Assembly: GCA_017467805.1 (NCBI GenBank)
Contig: JAFUKJ010000099.1
Span: forward strand, 1 to 50,990
Length of the DNA stretch: 50,990 bases
Origin: Lachnospiraceae bacterium
GTDB taxonomy: Bacteria > Bacillota > Clostridia > Lachnospirales > Lachnospiraceae
Direction: 5' to 3'
Part shown: piece by piece, positions 1 through 7,664 of the stretch
Numbering within the stretch: the stretch's first letter is position 1
Layout: the number at the start of each line of letters is the position of its first letter
Notes under the pieces: model-generated
The model's database searches: none
What the model was told of the DNA's origin: nothing
What the model saw: the letters and a program-made list of their open reading frames with translations, nothing else
Translations under genes and position numbers: made by a program

Positions 1-224
1 GCTCAATAGCAAAGCATGTGGAGGGATTGGAACATTTCCACTTCCACTTATTAAGACACACATTTACCAGTAATCTGTTAGCAAGTGGTGCACCGCCAAA
101 GGATGTGCAGGAGTTGTTAGGACATTCGGCAGTAAGTACCACAATGAATATTTACGCCCACGCTACAAGGGAAGCCAAGAGAAATTCAGTAAGACTTTTG
201 GATAAAGTAGCAGGGAACGATTAA
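1..224 (+). CDS. Tyrosine recombinase/phage integrase, C-terminal fragment (runs off left edge)
   Basis: The reading frame is open from base 3 and ends with TAA at 222-224, so only the last ~73 residues are visible. They carry the C-terminal signature of tyrosine recombinases: HLLRHTFTS (the H-x-x-R box), LLGHS (the second conserved His) and a Tyr in MNIYAHAT that would be the nucleophile joining the DNA 3' phosphate. Site-specific integration or excision of a mobile element is the family role. It sits next to a core thiamine operon, so an element boundary (att site) is likely just downstream. The substrate element is outside the window. The family call is secure; the type of element is unknown. 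Confidence 0.85.
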   Translation, partial: SIAKHVEGLEHFHFHLLRHTFTSNLLASGAPPKDVQELLGHSAVSTTMNIYAHATREAKRNSVRLLDKVAGND

Positions 225-235
225 GACGAAAAAAA

Positions 236-285
236 CACTTTTTCCCTTATCATTTCCTCACAAGGGAAAAAATAAGGGAAAAGTG
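236..285. repeat. Imperfect inverted repeat just after the recombinase gene
   Basis: CACTTTTTCCCTTAT (236-250) faces ATAAGGGAAAAGTG (272-285). The two arms match over 14 bp with one extra T. The repeat starts 12 bp after the recombinase stop codon. It could be its transcription terminator (no clean U-run follows) or part of an attachment site. Which it is cannot be settled from one copy. Confidence 0.45.
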
Positions 286-450
286 CAAAATACATAGATG
301 TAGATGGGATAGGATGCCCGAAAATAAAGGAAAGTTGAGAGCAAACACAAGAAACTTTCAGTTTGTTTTATAGTTGAACAGAAACTAAGTATTTTTAACT
401 TTTGCAAACACTTTTTCAAAAAGAGAGTTAATATAAAAGCAAATATTTAC

Positions 451-479
451 TTTACATTTTGATAAAAAGAGTGTACGAT
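451..479 (+). promoter_or_regulatory. Probable promoter of the thiamine operon
   Basis: A -35-like TTTACA (451-456) and a -10-like TACGAT (474-479) are separated by 17 bp, just upstream of the TPP aptamer. This is where a sigma-A promoter is expected for a riboswitch-controlled leader. Confidence 0.55.
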
Positions 480-501
480 ACATTCAGCAACTGAATAGAA
501 C

Positions 502-586
502 AGCGGGGAGCTTGTATGACAGGCTGAGAGGAAGGTATGACCTTCGACCCATTAACCTGATTTGGATAATGCCAACGTAGGGAAGC
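502..586 (+). promoter_or_regulatory. TPP (thi-box) riboswitch aptamer
   Basis: The leader contains the hallmark blocks of the thiamine pyrophosphate aptamer: GGGG at 504-507, GGCTGAGAGG at 522-531, ACC-type junctions followed by AACCTGAT near 554-561, and GGATAATGCCAACGTAGGGA at 564-583. It precedes thiS and the whole thiamine cluster, with an intrinsic terminator downstream at 628-664. Binding of TPP would therefore be expected to favour termination and switch the operon off. Confidence 0.95.
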
Positions 587-627
587 CTGAGAGTGCACGT
601 TTTTTTGTATATGTGTATGTTTATGTT

Positions 628-664
628 ACGGGAAATTACCGAATTGGTAATTTCCCGTTTTTTC
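628..664 (+). terminator. Riboswitch expression-platform terminator
   Basis: ACGGGAAATTACC (628-640) pairs perfectly with GGTAATTTCCCGT (646-658) across a GAATT loop and is followed by a T-run. It lies between the TPP aptamer and thiS, so it is the likely attenuator of the thiamine operon. Confidence 0.85.
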
Positions 665-668
665 GTTG

Positions 669-700
669 CGACATGAAGTAGGCTTTGCCTACGAGTGTCG
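669..700. repeat. Nested palindromic hairpin upstream of thiS
   Basis: CGACA (669-673) pairs with TGTCG (696-700), and inside it GTAGGC (678-683) pairs with GCCTAC (687-692) around a TTT loop. It is not needed for the riboswitch terminator. It resembles, in style, the small hairpins at 10060-10110 and 23215-23282, and may be a dispersed palindromic element. Confidence 0.5.
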
Positions 701-740
701 GCATTGCTCAAATAACTAGATTCAGTAAAGGAGGATGAAC

Positions 741-935
741 ATGGTAAAAATCAATGGAGAAAATCTTGATATTGCAGGAAAGACTGTGACGCAGTATCTG
801 GAAACGACGACTTACAATCTGCAACGAATCGCAATAGAGCGAAATGGTGATATCGTGCCAAAGACGCAGTATAGTGAGACAATCTTAGAAGACGGTGATG
901 TGCTAGAGGTTGTCAGCTTTGTGGGAGGTGGCTGA
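741..935 (+). CDS. thiS: Sulfur carrier protein ThiS
   Basis: This 64-residue ubiquitin-like protein ends in VSFVGGG, giving the Gly-Gly tail that ThiF adenylates and that carries the thiocarboxylate sulfur into the thiazole ring. I chose ATG 741 because AAAGGAGG lies at 727-734, giving normal spacing; ATG 735 would abut the ribosome-binding site. It is the first gene of the thiamine operon, just below the TPP riboswitch and terminator. Its stop (933-935) nearly touches the thiF start, so the two are probably translationally coupled. Length and tail fit the family. Confidence 0.93.
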   Translation: MVKINGENLDIAGKTVTQYLETTTYNLQRIAIERNGDIVPKTQYSETILEDGDVLEVVSFVGGG

Positions 936-936
936 T

Positions 937-1569
937 GTGATACCGACGAGGGAAGAAATGAAGGCTACATTAGTGTTACGTCAGGGAAAAGAACTGACCG
1001 AAAAATGTGAATCGGTGACAGTAGCAATTTGCGGGCTTGGCGGGCTTGGTTCCAATATTGCGATAGCACTTGCAAGGGCAGGGATTGGTAAGCTGATACT
1101 GATTGATTTTGACAAAGTGGATGTTACAAATCTGCATAGGCAGCAGTATAAGGCTTCACAGGTGGGAATGCATAAGACTGAGGCGCTAAGGGATAATTTG
1201 CTGGAGATAGCACCTTATATCCAACTAGAAACACATACGTTGAAGCTGACAGAAGAGAATCTGACAGATGTGCTGCAGGAGGCAGACATTATTTGTGAAG
1301 CCTTTGATAAGGCGGAAGAAAAGGCGATGCTTGTAAATACAGTATTAGAAAAGTTATCACAAAAATATCTGATTGCAGCATCGGGAATGGCAGGACTTGC
1401 ATCGGCTAATAGTATCAAGACAAGGCAGATAACAAAACACTTTTATCTATGTGGTGATGAGAGCAGTGATGTAGCAGATGGAATGGGGCTTGTAGCGCCT
1501 AGGGTTATGCTTTGTGCGGCACATCAGGCGCATATGGTTTTGCGGATACTGGCAGGAAAGGAAGAATGA
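937..1569 (+). CDS. thiF: ThiS adenylyltransferase ThiF
   Basis: This 210-residue protein is of the E1-like/ThiF family. It would activate the ThiS C-terminus with ATP in the cytoplasm. The nucleotide-binding glycine loop reads CGLGGLGSNIA, followed by LILIDFDKVDVTNLHRQQY, which is the Asp and Asn-Leu-x-Arg-Gln segment typical of the family. GTG 937 is preferred as start because GGGAGG (923-928) stands 8 bp upstream; a TTG further upstream would lie inside thiS. It is a short version without a rhodanese domain, as in many Clostridia. The ThiF assignment rather than MoeB rests on its place between thiS and thiG. Confidence 0.93.
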   Translation: MIPTREEMKATLVLRQGKELTEKCESVTVAICGLGGLGSNIAIALARAGIGKLILIDFDKVDVTNLHRQQYKASQVGMHKTEALRDNLLEIAPYIQLETHTLKLTEENLTDVLQEADIICEAFDKAEEKAMLVNTVLEKLSQKYLIAASGMAGLASANSIKTRQITKHFYLCGDESSDVADGMGLVAPRVMLCAAHQAHMVLRILAGKEE

Positions 1570-1572
1570 AAA

Positions 1573-2343
1573 ATGAACAACGACAAATTAATCATTGGAG
1601 GACACGAGTTCCAGTCCAGATTTATATTAGGCTCAGGGAAGTATTCCTTGAAGTTGATTGAGGCAGCGGTAAGAGATGCGGGGGCAGAGATTATTACGCT
1701 TGCAGTGCGCCGTGCCAATACTAAGGAGCAGGAGAATATCTTAGATTATATTCCAGAGGGAGTTGCCCTGCTGCCTAACACATCAGGCGCAAGAAATGCA
1801 GAGGAGGCAGTGCGTATTGCAAGACTTGCAAGAGAGCTTGGCTGTGGTAACTTTGTAAAAATTGAGATTATGAGAGACTCTAAGTATCTTTTACCTGATA
1901 ATCAGGAGACGATTAAGGCAACAGAGATTTTGGCAAAAGAAGGCTTTGTGGTAATGCCATATATGTATCCAGACTTAAACGTAGCTAGGGATTTGGTAAA
2001 TGCAGGAGCAGCATCTGTTATGCCGCTTGCATCGCCTATCGGTTCTAATAAGGGACTTGCAACAAAAGAATTTATTCAGATTTTGGTAGATGAAATTGAC
2101 CTTCCAATCATTGTGGATGCAGGAATTGGCAGACCATCACAGGCATGTGAGGCAATGGAAATGGGAGCAGCGGCGATTATGGCAAATACAGCACTTGCAA
2201 CGGCAGGGGATTTGCCGATGATGGCGGCGGCATTCAGACAGGCAATCGAGGCAGGGCGTAAGGCATATCTTGCAGGTCTTGGAAGAGTTCTTACACGTGG
2301 CGCTTCGGCATCTGACCCATTGACAGGATTCTTGAGAGATTAA
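1573..2343 (+). CDS. thiG: Thiazole synthase ThiG
   Basis: This 256-residue TIM-barrel enzyme forms the thiazole phosphate from deoxyxylulose 5-phosphate, dehydroglycine and ThiS thiocarboxylate. Diagnostic stretches are [10 protein letters not shown] near the N-terminus, [27 protein letters not shown] (the Lys forms the imine with the sugar) and [14 protein letters not shown], which holds a phosphate-binding loop. Full length for the family. It starts 3 bp after thiF and is followed by thiH, its usual partner in the ThiG-ThiH complex, which supplies dehydroglycine from tyrosine. Confidence 0.97.
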   Translation: MNNDKLIIGGHEFQSRFILGSGKYSLKLIEAAVRDAGAEIITLAVRRANTKEQENILDYIPEGVALLPNTSGARNAEEAVRIARLARELGCGNFVKIEIMRDSKYLLPDNQETIKATEILAKEGFVVMPYMYPDLNVARDLVNAGAASVMPLASPIGSNKGLATKEFIQILVDEIDLPIIVDAGIGRPSQACEAMEMGAAAIMANTALATAGDLPMMAAAFRQAIEAGRKAYLAGLGRVLTRGASASDPLTGFLRD

Positions 2344-2357
2344 AGAGAGGCAAATAT

Positions 2358-3611
2358 ATGGAAAATCAATTTTTAGTAGATTCCAAGCATCTGTCAAAAG
2401 AGGCTTTGGAAAGGAAACATCAGCTTGAAAATAATCCATCGTGCCGAACCAATCACATGGAATACATGGAAGGAATGGAGCAGATAGAGTCAGATGTGTG
2501 CGAGAGCGTAATGACACAGATGCAGGAATATGATTATAGCAAGTACACAGCCAAGGACGTTCGGGCGGCATTAGAGCATGAGAGCTGTACCATAGAGGAT
2601 TTCAAGGCATTGCTGTCCCCAGCGGCTGAAGCGTTTTTAGAGGAGATGGCGCAGAGGGCAAGATTGGAAACCAGTAAGCATTTTGGAAATACGGTGTATC
2701 TTTTTACACCGCTTTATATTGCCAATTACTGTGAGAATTACTGTGTGTACTGTGGTTTTAACTGCTATAACCATATCAACCGAATGAAACTGTCTATGGA
2801 GCAGATAGAGCATGAGATGCAGGTAATTGCCAAAAGTGGAATGGAAGAAATCCTGATTTTGACGGGAGAGAGCAGAGCCAAAAGTGATGTGCAGTACATA
2901 GGTGAGGCGTGTAAGCTAGCAAGAAAGTATTTTCGTATGGTAGGGCTGGAAATCTATCCTGTAAATACAGATGAATACCGTTATCTGCATGAGTGCGGAG
3001 CGGACTACGTGACGGTATTTCAGGAGACTTATGATACGGAGAAATATGAAAGTCTGCATCTGCTGGGCCATAAGCGTGTGTGGCCGTATCGTTTTGATGC
3101 GCAGGAGCGTGCGCTTAGAGGCGGTATGCGCGGTGTGGCATTCTCAGCGTTATTAGGGTTATCAGATTTTAGAAAGGATGCTTTGGCAAGTGCCTTACAT
3201 GTTTACTATTTGCAAAGAAAATATCCTCATGCGGAAATGTCCTTGTCCTGTCCGAGACTGCGCCCGATTATTAATAACGATAAAATCAATCCTTTGGACG
3301 TACATGAGAAGCAGCTGTGTCAGATTATCTGCGCATATCGAATATTTCTGCCCTTTGTGGGAATTACGGTATCCTCTAGGGAAAGTGCGCAGTTTCGAAA
3401 TGGTATCGTAAAGATAGCGGCGACTAAGGTGTCTGCGGGTGTTTCTACGGGAATTGGTGACCATGAAAGCAAATACAGCGGAAAGGAGTCAGATGGTGTG
3501 CAGGGCGATGAGCAGTTCGAAATAGATGATGACCGTAGTCTGGATGTGATGTATCAGGATATTGCCAGTGAAGGCCTGCAGCCAGTGTTGAATGATTATC
3601 TGTATGTATAA
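2358..3611 (+). CDS. thiH: 2-iminoacetate synthase ThiH (radical SAM)
   Basis: This 417-residue radical SAM enzyme cleaves tyrosine to dehydroglycine and p-cresol for thiazole formation, the oxygen-independent route expected in an anaerobe. The 4Fe-4S motif CENYCVYC (CxxxCxxC) is at residues 125-132, followed by a barrel with LTGESRAKS and YEIYP-like segments. The C-terminal tail contains further cysteines and acidic residues. An RBS-like GAGAGG lies before ATG 2358. The 3' end overlaps tenI by 8 bp, so translation is likely coupled. Confidence 0.96.
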   Translation: MENQFLVDSKHLSKEALERKHQLENNPSCRTNHMEYMEGMEQIESDVCESVMTQMQEYDYSKYTAKDVRAALEHESCTIEDFKALLSPAAEAFLEEMAQRARLETSKHFGNTVYLFTPLYIANYCENYCVYCGFNCYNHINRMKLSMEQIEHEMQVIAKSGMEEILILTGESRAKSDVQYIGEACKLARKYFRMVGLEIYPVNTDEYRYLHECGADYVTVFQETYDTEKYESLHLLGHKRVWPYRFDAQERALRGGMRGVAFSALLGLSDFRKDALASALHVYYLQRKYPHAEMSLSCPRLRPIINNDKINPLDVHEKQLCQIICAYRIFLPFVGITVSSRESAQFRNGIVKIAATKVSAGVSTGIGDHESKYSGKESDGVQGDEQFEIDDDRSLDVMYQDIASEGLQPVLNDYLYV

Positions 3612-4242
3612 TGAGATTAGTGACAAAAATGACAACGGTGTCACAAATAGTGTCTTTTGCGTGACAAATCGTAAGCTTTGTGAGGAAGATTTCTTAACCC
3701 GCATTGAGCGTATTGCAAAGGCAAAGCCGAGAGGAATTATACTGCGGGAAAAGGATTTATCACGGGAGGAGTATAAGATATTAGCCAAAGAGGTAATGTT
3801 TATTTGCGAAAAGTATAATGTGTCTTGTATCTTACATAGCTTTGTAGATGTGGCAATAGAGCTACAGGCACGGGCAATTCATCTACCGTTAGACAGGCTT
3901 TTACAGTTAAGAGATGACGAAAAGGCAAAGTTTAAAGTGATAGGAGCCTCTTGCCATTCTATGCAAGATGCCATTAGAGCCAAGGAAGCTGGTTGTACCT
4001 ATATCGTGGTAGGGCATATCTTTGAAACAGATTGCAAGAAGGGATTAGCTGGGCGAGGATTAGGATTTTTGCAGGAGGTATGTGAGTGTGTGGATATTCC
4101 TGTTTATGCGATTGGGGGTATTACATCTGAGAATATTGGAAGCGTGCGAGAGGTAGGTGCTGTAGGCGTCTGTATCATGAGTGGACTAATGAGATGTGAG
4201 GAGCCAGAAAAATATTTGGCGAATATGAAAGAGATAGGCTAA
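3604..4242 (+). CDS. tenI: Thiazole tautomerase-like protein TenI (ThiE superfamily)
   Basis: This 212-residue member of the ThiE/TenI superfamily starts with ATG 3604 inside the end of thiH. The segment VVGHIFETDCKKGLAGRG closely matches the TenI active-site loop, and IPVYAIGGITSENIG is the phosphate-binding end of the barrel. ThiE itself is supplied by the next gene, so the likely role is aromatisation of the thiazole tautomer made by ThiG/ThiH rather than thiamine phosphate synthesis. An upstream ATG (3592) is possible but lies deeper in thiH. Superfamily membership is sure; TenI over ThiE is inferred from the loop and the context. Confidence 0.82.
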   Translation: MYNEISDKNDNGVTNSVFCVTNRKLCEEDFLTRIERIAKAKPRGIILREKDLSREEYKILAKEVMFICEKYNVSCILHSFVDVAIELQARAIHLPLDRLLQLRDDEKAKFKVIGASCHSMQDAIRAKEAGCTYIVVGHIFETDCKKGLAGRGLGFLQEVCECVDIPVYAIGGITSENIGSVREVGAVGVCIMSGLMRCEEPEKYLANMKEIG

Positions 4243-4316
4243 GAAAGTTAAGAACAATGAAAAAGTTTCATATTTAAACTAGAGCCTGTAGATTATGGAA
4301 AGGTATATACATAGAA

Positions 4317-5771
4317 ATGAAATTTAACAAAGAAATGCTATTACTTTACGCCGTAACTGACCGTGCGTGGGTAGGCAGACAGACCTTATATGAGCAAATC
4401 GAAGACGCACTAAAGGGTGGCGCCACAATTGTCCAATTAAGGGAAAAGAATCTGGATGAGCAGGCATTTATAGAAGAAGCAATCAAGATAAAGGAGCTTT
4501 GCCATCGCTATCAGGTACCGCTTATTATTAATGATAATATAGAGGTGGCTTTAAAATGCGGTGCGGATGGCGTGCATCTTGGAATCGAGGATGTACCTGT
4601 TGCTATGGTGCGAGAAAGAGTAGGAAAGGATTTTATCATCGGTGCAACTGCAAAGACTGTGGAGCAGGCAAAAAATGCCGAGGCAGCAGGAGCGGATTAT
4701 CTTGGAGTCGGAGCGGTATTTCCATCGCCTACGAAGAAAAACGCCATTCGTATTACAAAGGAGCAGTTAAAGGAAATCTGCGAATCTGTGGCAATCCCTG
4801 CGGTAGCAATCGGGGGAATCAGTCTTGAAAATATGCAGGAAATCAAGGGTGGCGGAATGGATGGTATTGCTCTTGTTTCAGCTATCTTTGCAGCCGAAGA
4901 TATCCAGCAAGTGACTACGAAGTTAAAGGTAGAAGCATTGCGCATCGTAAAATCCAAGAGTATGAGAACAGCACTTACAATCGCAGGAAGCGATTCCAGC
5001 GGCGGTGCAGGAATTCAGGCAGATATTAAGACAATGACGATGAATGGTGTGTATGCCATGAGTGCCATTACTGCACTGACCGCACAGAATACCACAGGAG
5101 TTATAGGAATTATGGAGTCTACATCTGAATTTCTGGCACAGCAGATAGATGCCGTATTTAAGGATATTTGCCCTGATGCAGTAAAGATCGGAATGGTATC
5201 CTCGGTTGGTCTGATTAAAGTGATTGCAGACAGACTAAAGGCATATAAGGCTGACAATATTGTGGTAGACCCTGTAATGGTATCAACCAGCGGTGCGCGT
5301 CTGATTGATGAAGATGCAATTGAAACTTTAAAGACAGAGCTGTTACCGATAGCAACCGTGATTACACCGAATATTCCTGAGGCAGAGGTGCTGGCACAGA
5401 TGAAGATTCACAGTAAAGAGGACATGCTTGCGGCAGCAAAGAAAATCAGTGATTCCTATGGCTGTGCGGTGCTTTGTAAGGGTGGTCACAGCATCAATGA
5501 TGCCAATGACCTGCTATATGCAGAAAATTCTCATCAATGGTTTGAGGGAAAGCGTATTCACAATCCCAATACTCATGGAACAGGCTGCACCTTATCCAGT
5601 GCCATAGCGTCGAATCTGGCAAAGGGATATGAGCTTGCTGAAGCTGTGCAAAGAGCGAAGGAGTACATATCAGGCGCATTAGCCGATATGCTGGACTTAG
5701 GGCAGGGCAGTGGACCTATGAATCATGCTTTTGATTTGAATAGTTATTTTGGTGATAGTGCAGAGGAGTAA
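4317..5771 (+). CDS. thiED: Bifunctional thiamine phosphate synthase / HMP-P kinase (ThiE-ThiD fusion)
   Basis: A 484-residue fusion. Residues 1 to ~210 are ThiE, joining HMP-PP to thiazole phosphate: [29 protein letters not shown] and the AIGGIS phosphate loop are visible. From Met216 onward is ThiD, which phosphorylates hydroxymethylpyrimidine twice: [16 protein letters not shown] at its start and [16 protein letters not shown], the GTGC anion hole and catalytic Asp region, near the end. The intact Met at the junction suggests fusion of two formerly separate genes. A 74-bp gap separates it from tenI. Both halves look complete, so two consecutive pathway steps would be made in one polypeptide. 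Confidence 0.95.
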   Translation: MKFNKEMLLLYAVTDRAWVGRQTLYEQIEDALKGGATIVQLREKNLDEQAFIEEAIKIKELCHRYQVPLIINDNIEVALKCGADGVHLGIEDVPVAMVRERVGKDFIIGATAKTVEQAKNAEAAGADYLGVGAVFPSPTKKNAIRITKEQLKEICESVAIPAVAIGGISLENMQEIKGGGMDGIALVSAIFAAEDIQQVTTKLKVEALRIVKSKSMRTALTIAGSDSSGGAGIQADIKTMTMNGVYAMSAITALTAQNTTGVIGIMESTSEFLAQQIDAVFKDICPDAVKIGMVSSVGLIKVIADRLKAYKADNIVVDPVMVSTSGARLIDEDAIETLKTELLPIATVITPNIPEAEVLAQMKIHSKEDMLAAAKKISDSYGCAVLCKGGHSINDANDLLYAENSHQWFEGKRIHNPNTHGTGCTLSSAIASNLAKGYELAEAVQRAKEYISGALADMLDLGQGSGPMNHAFDLNSYFGDSAEE

Positions 5772-5775
5772 GAAA

Positions 5776-7089
5776 ATGAGAGAATATAAGACACAGATGG
5801 AGGCTGCCAAAAAAGGTATTATAACACCTGAAATGGAGCTTGTAGCAAAGAAAGAACATATGGAGGCCGAGAAGCTTCGTGAATTGGTGGCAAAGGGGGT
5901 TGTTGCCATTCCGTGTAATGTGAATCATAAGTCAATATCAGCAGAGGGTATCGGAATGGGACTTCGTACCAAAATTAACGTCAATCTTGGTATCTCAGGT
6001 GACTGTAATGACTATGAGATGGAGATGAAAAAGGTAGAGGTTGCACTGAAATATGGTGCAGAGGCAATTATGGACTTAAGTAATTACGGAAAGACGAATG
6101 TATTTCGCAAGGAGCTGATTGCCAAGTCTCCTGCTATGATAGGAACAGTTCCAATGTATGACGCAATCGGTTATTTGGAAAAGGATTTGCTGGAAATTAC
6201 CGCAGAAGATTTTTTGAAGGTAGTACGCGCACATGCCGAAGAGGGAGTAGACTTTATGACCATTCATGCAGGTATCAATCGTCGTACAGTGGAAGCCTTT
6301 ATGCGGGATAAACGTAAGATGAATATTGTATCCAGAGGCGGTTCCTTGCTGTTTGCATGGATGATGATGACTGGAAATGAGAATCCATTTTATGAGCATT
6401 ATGACGAGGTGCTTGAGATTCTTCGTGAATATGATGTTACAATTAGTCTTGGAGATGCTCTTCGACCAGGATGTATTGATGACAGTACGGATGCAGGGCA
6501 AATCTGTGAGCTAATCGAGCTTGGCGCGTTGACTAAGAGAGCATGGGAAAAGGATGTACAGGTTATGGTAGAAGGTCCTGGACATATGGCTATGAATGAA
6601 ATTGAAGCGAATATGAAGATGCAAAAGCGTCTCTGCCACAATGCACCGTTCTATGTATTAGGACCGCTTGTAACAGATATTGCACCAGGCTATGACCATA
6701 TAACCTCTGCGATTGGAGGCGCGATAGCGGCAGCAAGCGGTGCAGATTTTTTATGCTATGTAACTCCAGCGGAGCATTTGCGTTTGCCTGATATTGATGA
6801 TGTAAAGGAAGGAATCATAGCAAGCAGGATTGCAGCCCATGTGGCAGATATAGCAAAGGGCGTTCCTCATGCAAGGGAGCGTGATAATGCGATGGCAGAA
6901 GCTCGCCATAAGGTTGACTGGGAGGAAATGTTCAAGCTTGCAATAGATGAAGAGAAGCCAAGGAGATACTTTGAGAGTACGCCTCCATCAGACCGTCATA
7001 CCTGTTCGATGTGTGGTAAGATGTGTGCTGTCAGAACTACAAATATGATATTAGAGGGCAAGACAGTAGAGTTTTGTTCAGAGAAATAA
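5776..7089 (+). CDS. thiC: Phosphomethylpyrimidine synthase ThiC
   Basis: This 437-residue radical SAM enzyme converts aminoimidazole ribotide to HMP phosphate. ATG 5776 follows GAGGAG (5763-5768) 4 bp after the thiED stop. Characteristic parts are [44 protein letters not shown] and the C-terminal cluster motif CSMCGKMC. That motif spaces the cysteines CxxCxxxC, one residue shorter than the CxxCxxxxC of many ThiC proteins; I believe this is normal for the short clostridial/archaeal form. It is the last gene of the operon and ends at a strong hairpin. Confidence 0.97.
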   Translation: MREYKTQMEAAKKGIITPEMELVAKKEHMEAEKLRELVAKGVVAIPCNVNHKSISAEGIGMGLRTKINVNLGISGDCNDYEMEMKKVEVALKYGAEAIMDLSNYGKTNVFRKELIAKSPAMIGTVPMYDAIGYLEKDLLEITAEDFLKVVRAHAEEGVDFMTIHAGINRRTVEAFMRDKRKMNIVSRGGSLLFAWMMMTGNENPFYEHYDEVLEILREYDVTISLGDALRPGCIDDSTDAGQICELIELGALTKRAWEKDVQVMVEGPGHMAMNEIEANMKMQKRLCHNAPFYVLGPLVTDIAPGYDHITSAIGGAIAAASGADFLCYVTPAEHLRLPDIDDVKEGIIASRIAAHVADIAKGVPHARERDNAMAEARHKVDWEEMFKLAIDEEKPRRYFESTPPSDRHTCSMCGKMCAVRTTNMILEGKTVEFCSEK

Positions 7090-7096
7090 AAGGAAT

Positions 7097-7140
7097 AAAA
7101 GAAGACAGATGCTCGTAAAATGAACATCTGTCTTCTTTTA
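7097..7140. terminator. Bidirectional terminator after thiC
   Basis: AAAAGAAGACAGATG (7097-7111) pairs with CATCTGTCTTCTTTT (7124-7138). The A-run on the left and T-run on the right let it serve both thiC and the convergent small gene at 7163-7402. Confidence 0.85.
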
Positions 7141-7162
7141 TACTTGGCAAAGTTTGCGTGAA

Positions 7163-7402
7163 TTAATCTAAATAACTTCCCACAGGCGAAGTGTTGTATT
7201 GCTTCTTGATTTCGATGACGATAGAGCCGTCAGTCTGTGTTTCCTCAGATAAAATCTTATATTTCGTACCTGTTTTATCAAGTCCTGCCTTATATTTCTT
7301 TACTTCTTCTTCCACAAGCTTCTTTGCATAATCCTGTGCAATATCTTCCTTTAAAAGAAAATGTAATGTTTGTGTGATACATGCTGCTTTCACTCGCTTC
7401 AT
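7163..7402 (-). CDS. Small hypothetical protein (79 aa)
   Basis: I do not recognise a family. On the minus strand the start is preceded by AAAGAGG at normal distance, and the coding frame is clean, so it is probably real. The protein begins MKRVKAACITQTLHF, has a charged helical middle rich in Lys and Glu (KKLVEEEVKKYKAGLD) and ends in a short beta-like stretch (SIVIEIKKQYNTS). It has no signal peptide or membrane segment. It converges on thiC and shares its terminator. The function cannot be inferred. Confidence 0.65.
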   Translation of the reverse strand: MKRVKAACITQTLHFLLKEDIAQDYAKKLVEEEVKKYKAGLDKTGTKYKILSEETQTDGSIVIEIKKQYNTSPVGSYLD

Positions 7403-7664
7403 AAGTCATACCTCTTTCTTTGATTTGCAAAGCTACATACTTTGCGATAACAATATTTTAGCATTTGAAAAAAGGAAAATTCAAAGGCGAAAATGGACAA
7501 AATTCAGGCATCTGTGAGAGGGCAAAATGCCTTATATATGGAAAGCTTTTGAGTTGTGTATGATGAGAAAAATATGAAAAAAAGATGAAATTTGCAAGAT
7601 AACTTGAAGCCTTATGTAAACTAAGGTAGAATTGTATGGTATTTTTTGGTAGGAGTAATAGAGG

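Noticed and set aside
484-711. Minus-strand open frame over the TPP riboswitch
   Set aside because: It lies on a conserved RNA element and its terminator; the product looks like no protein.
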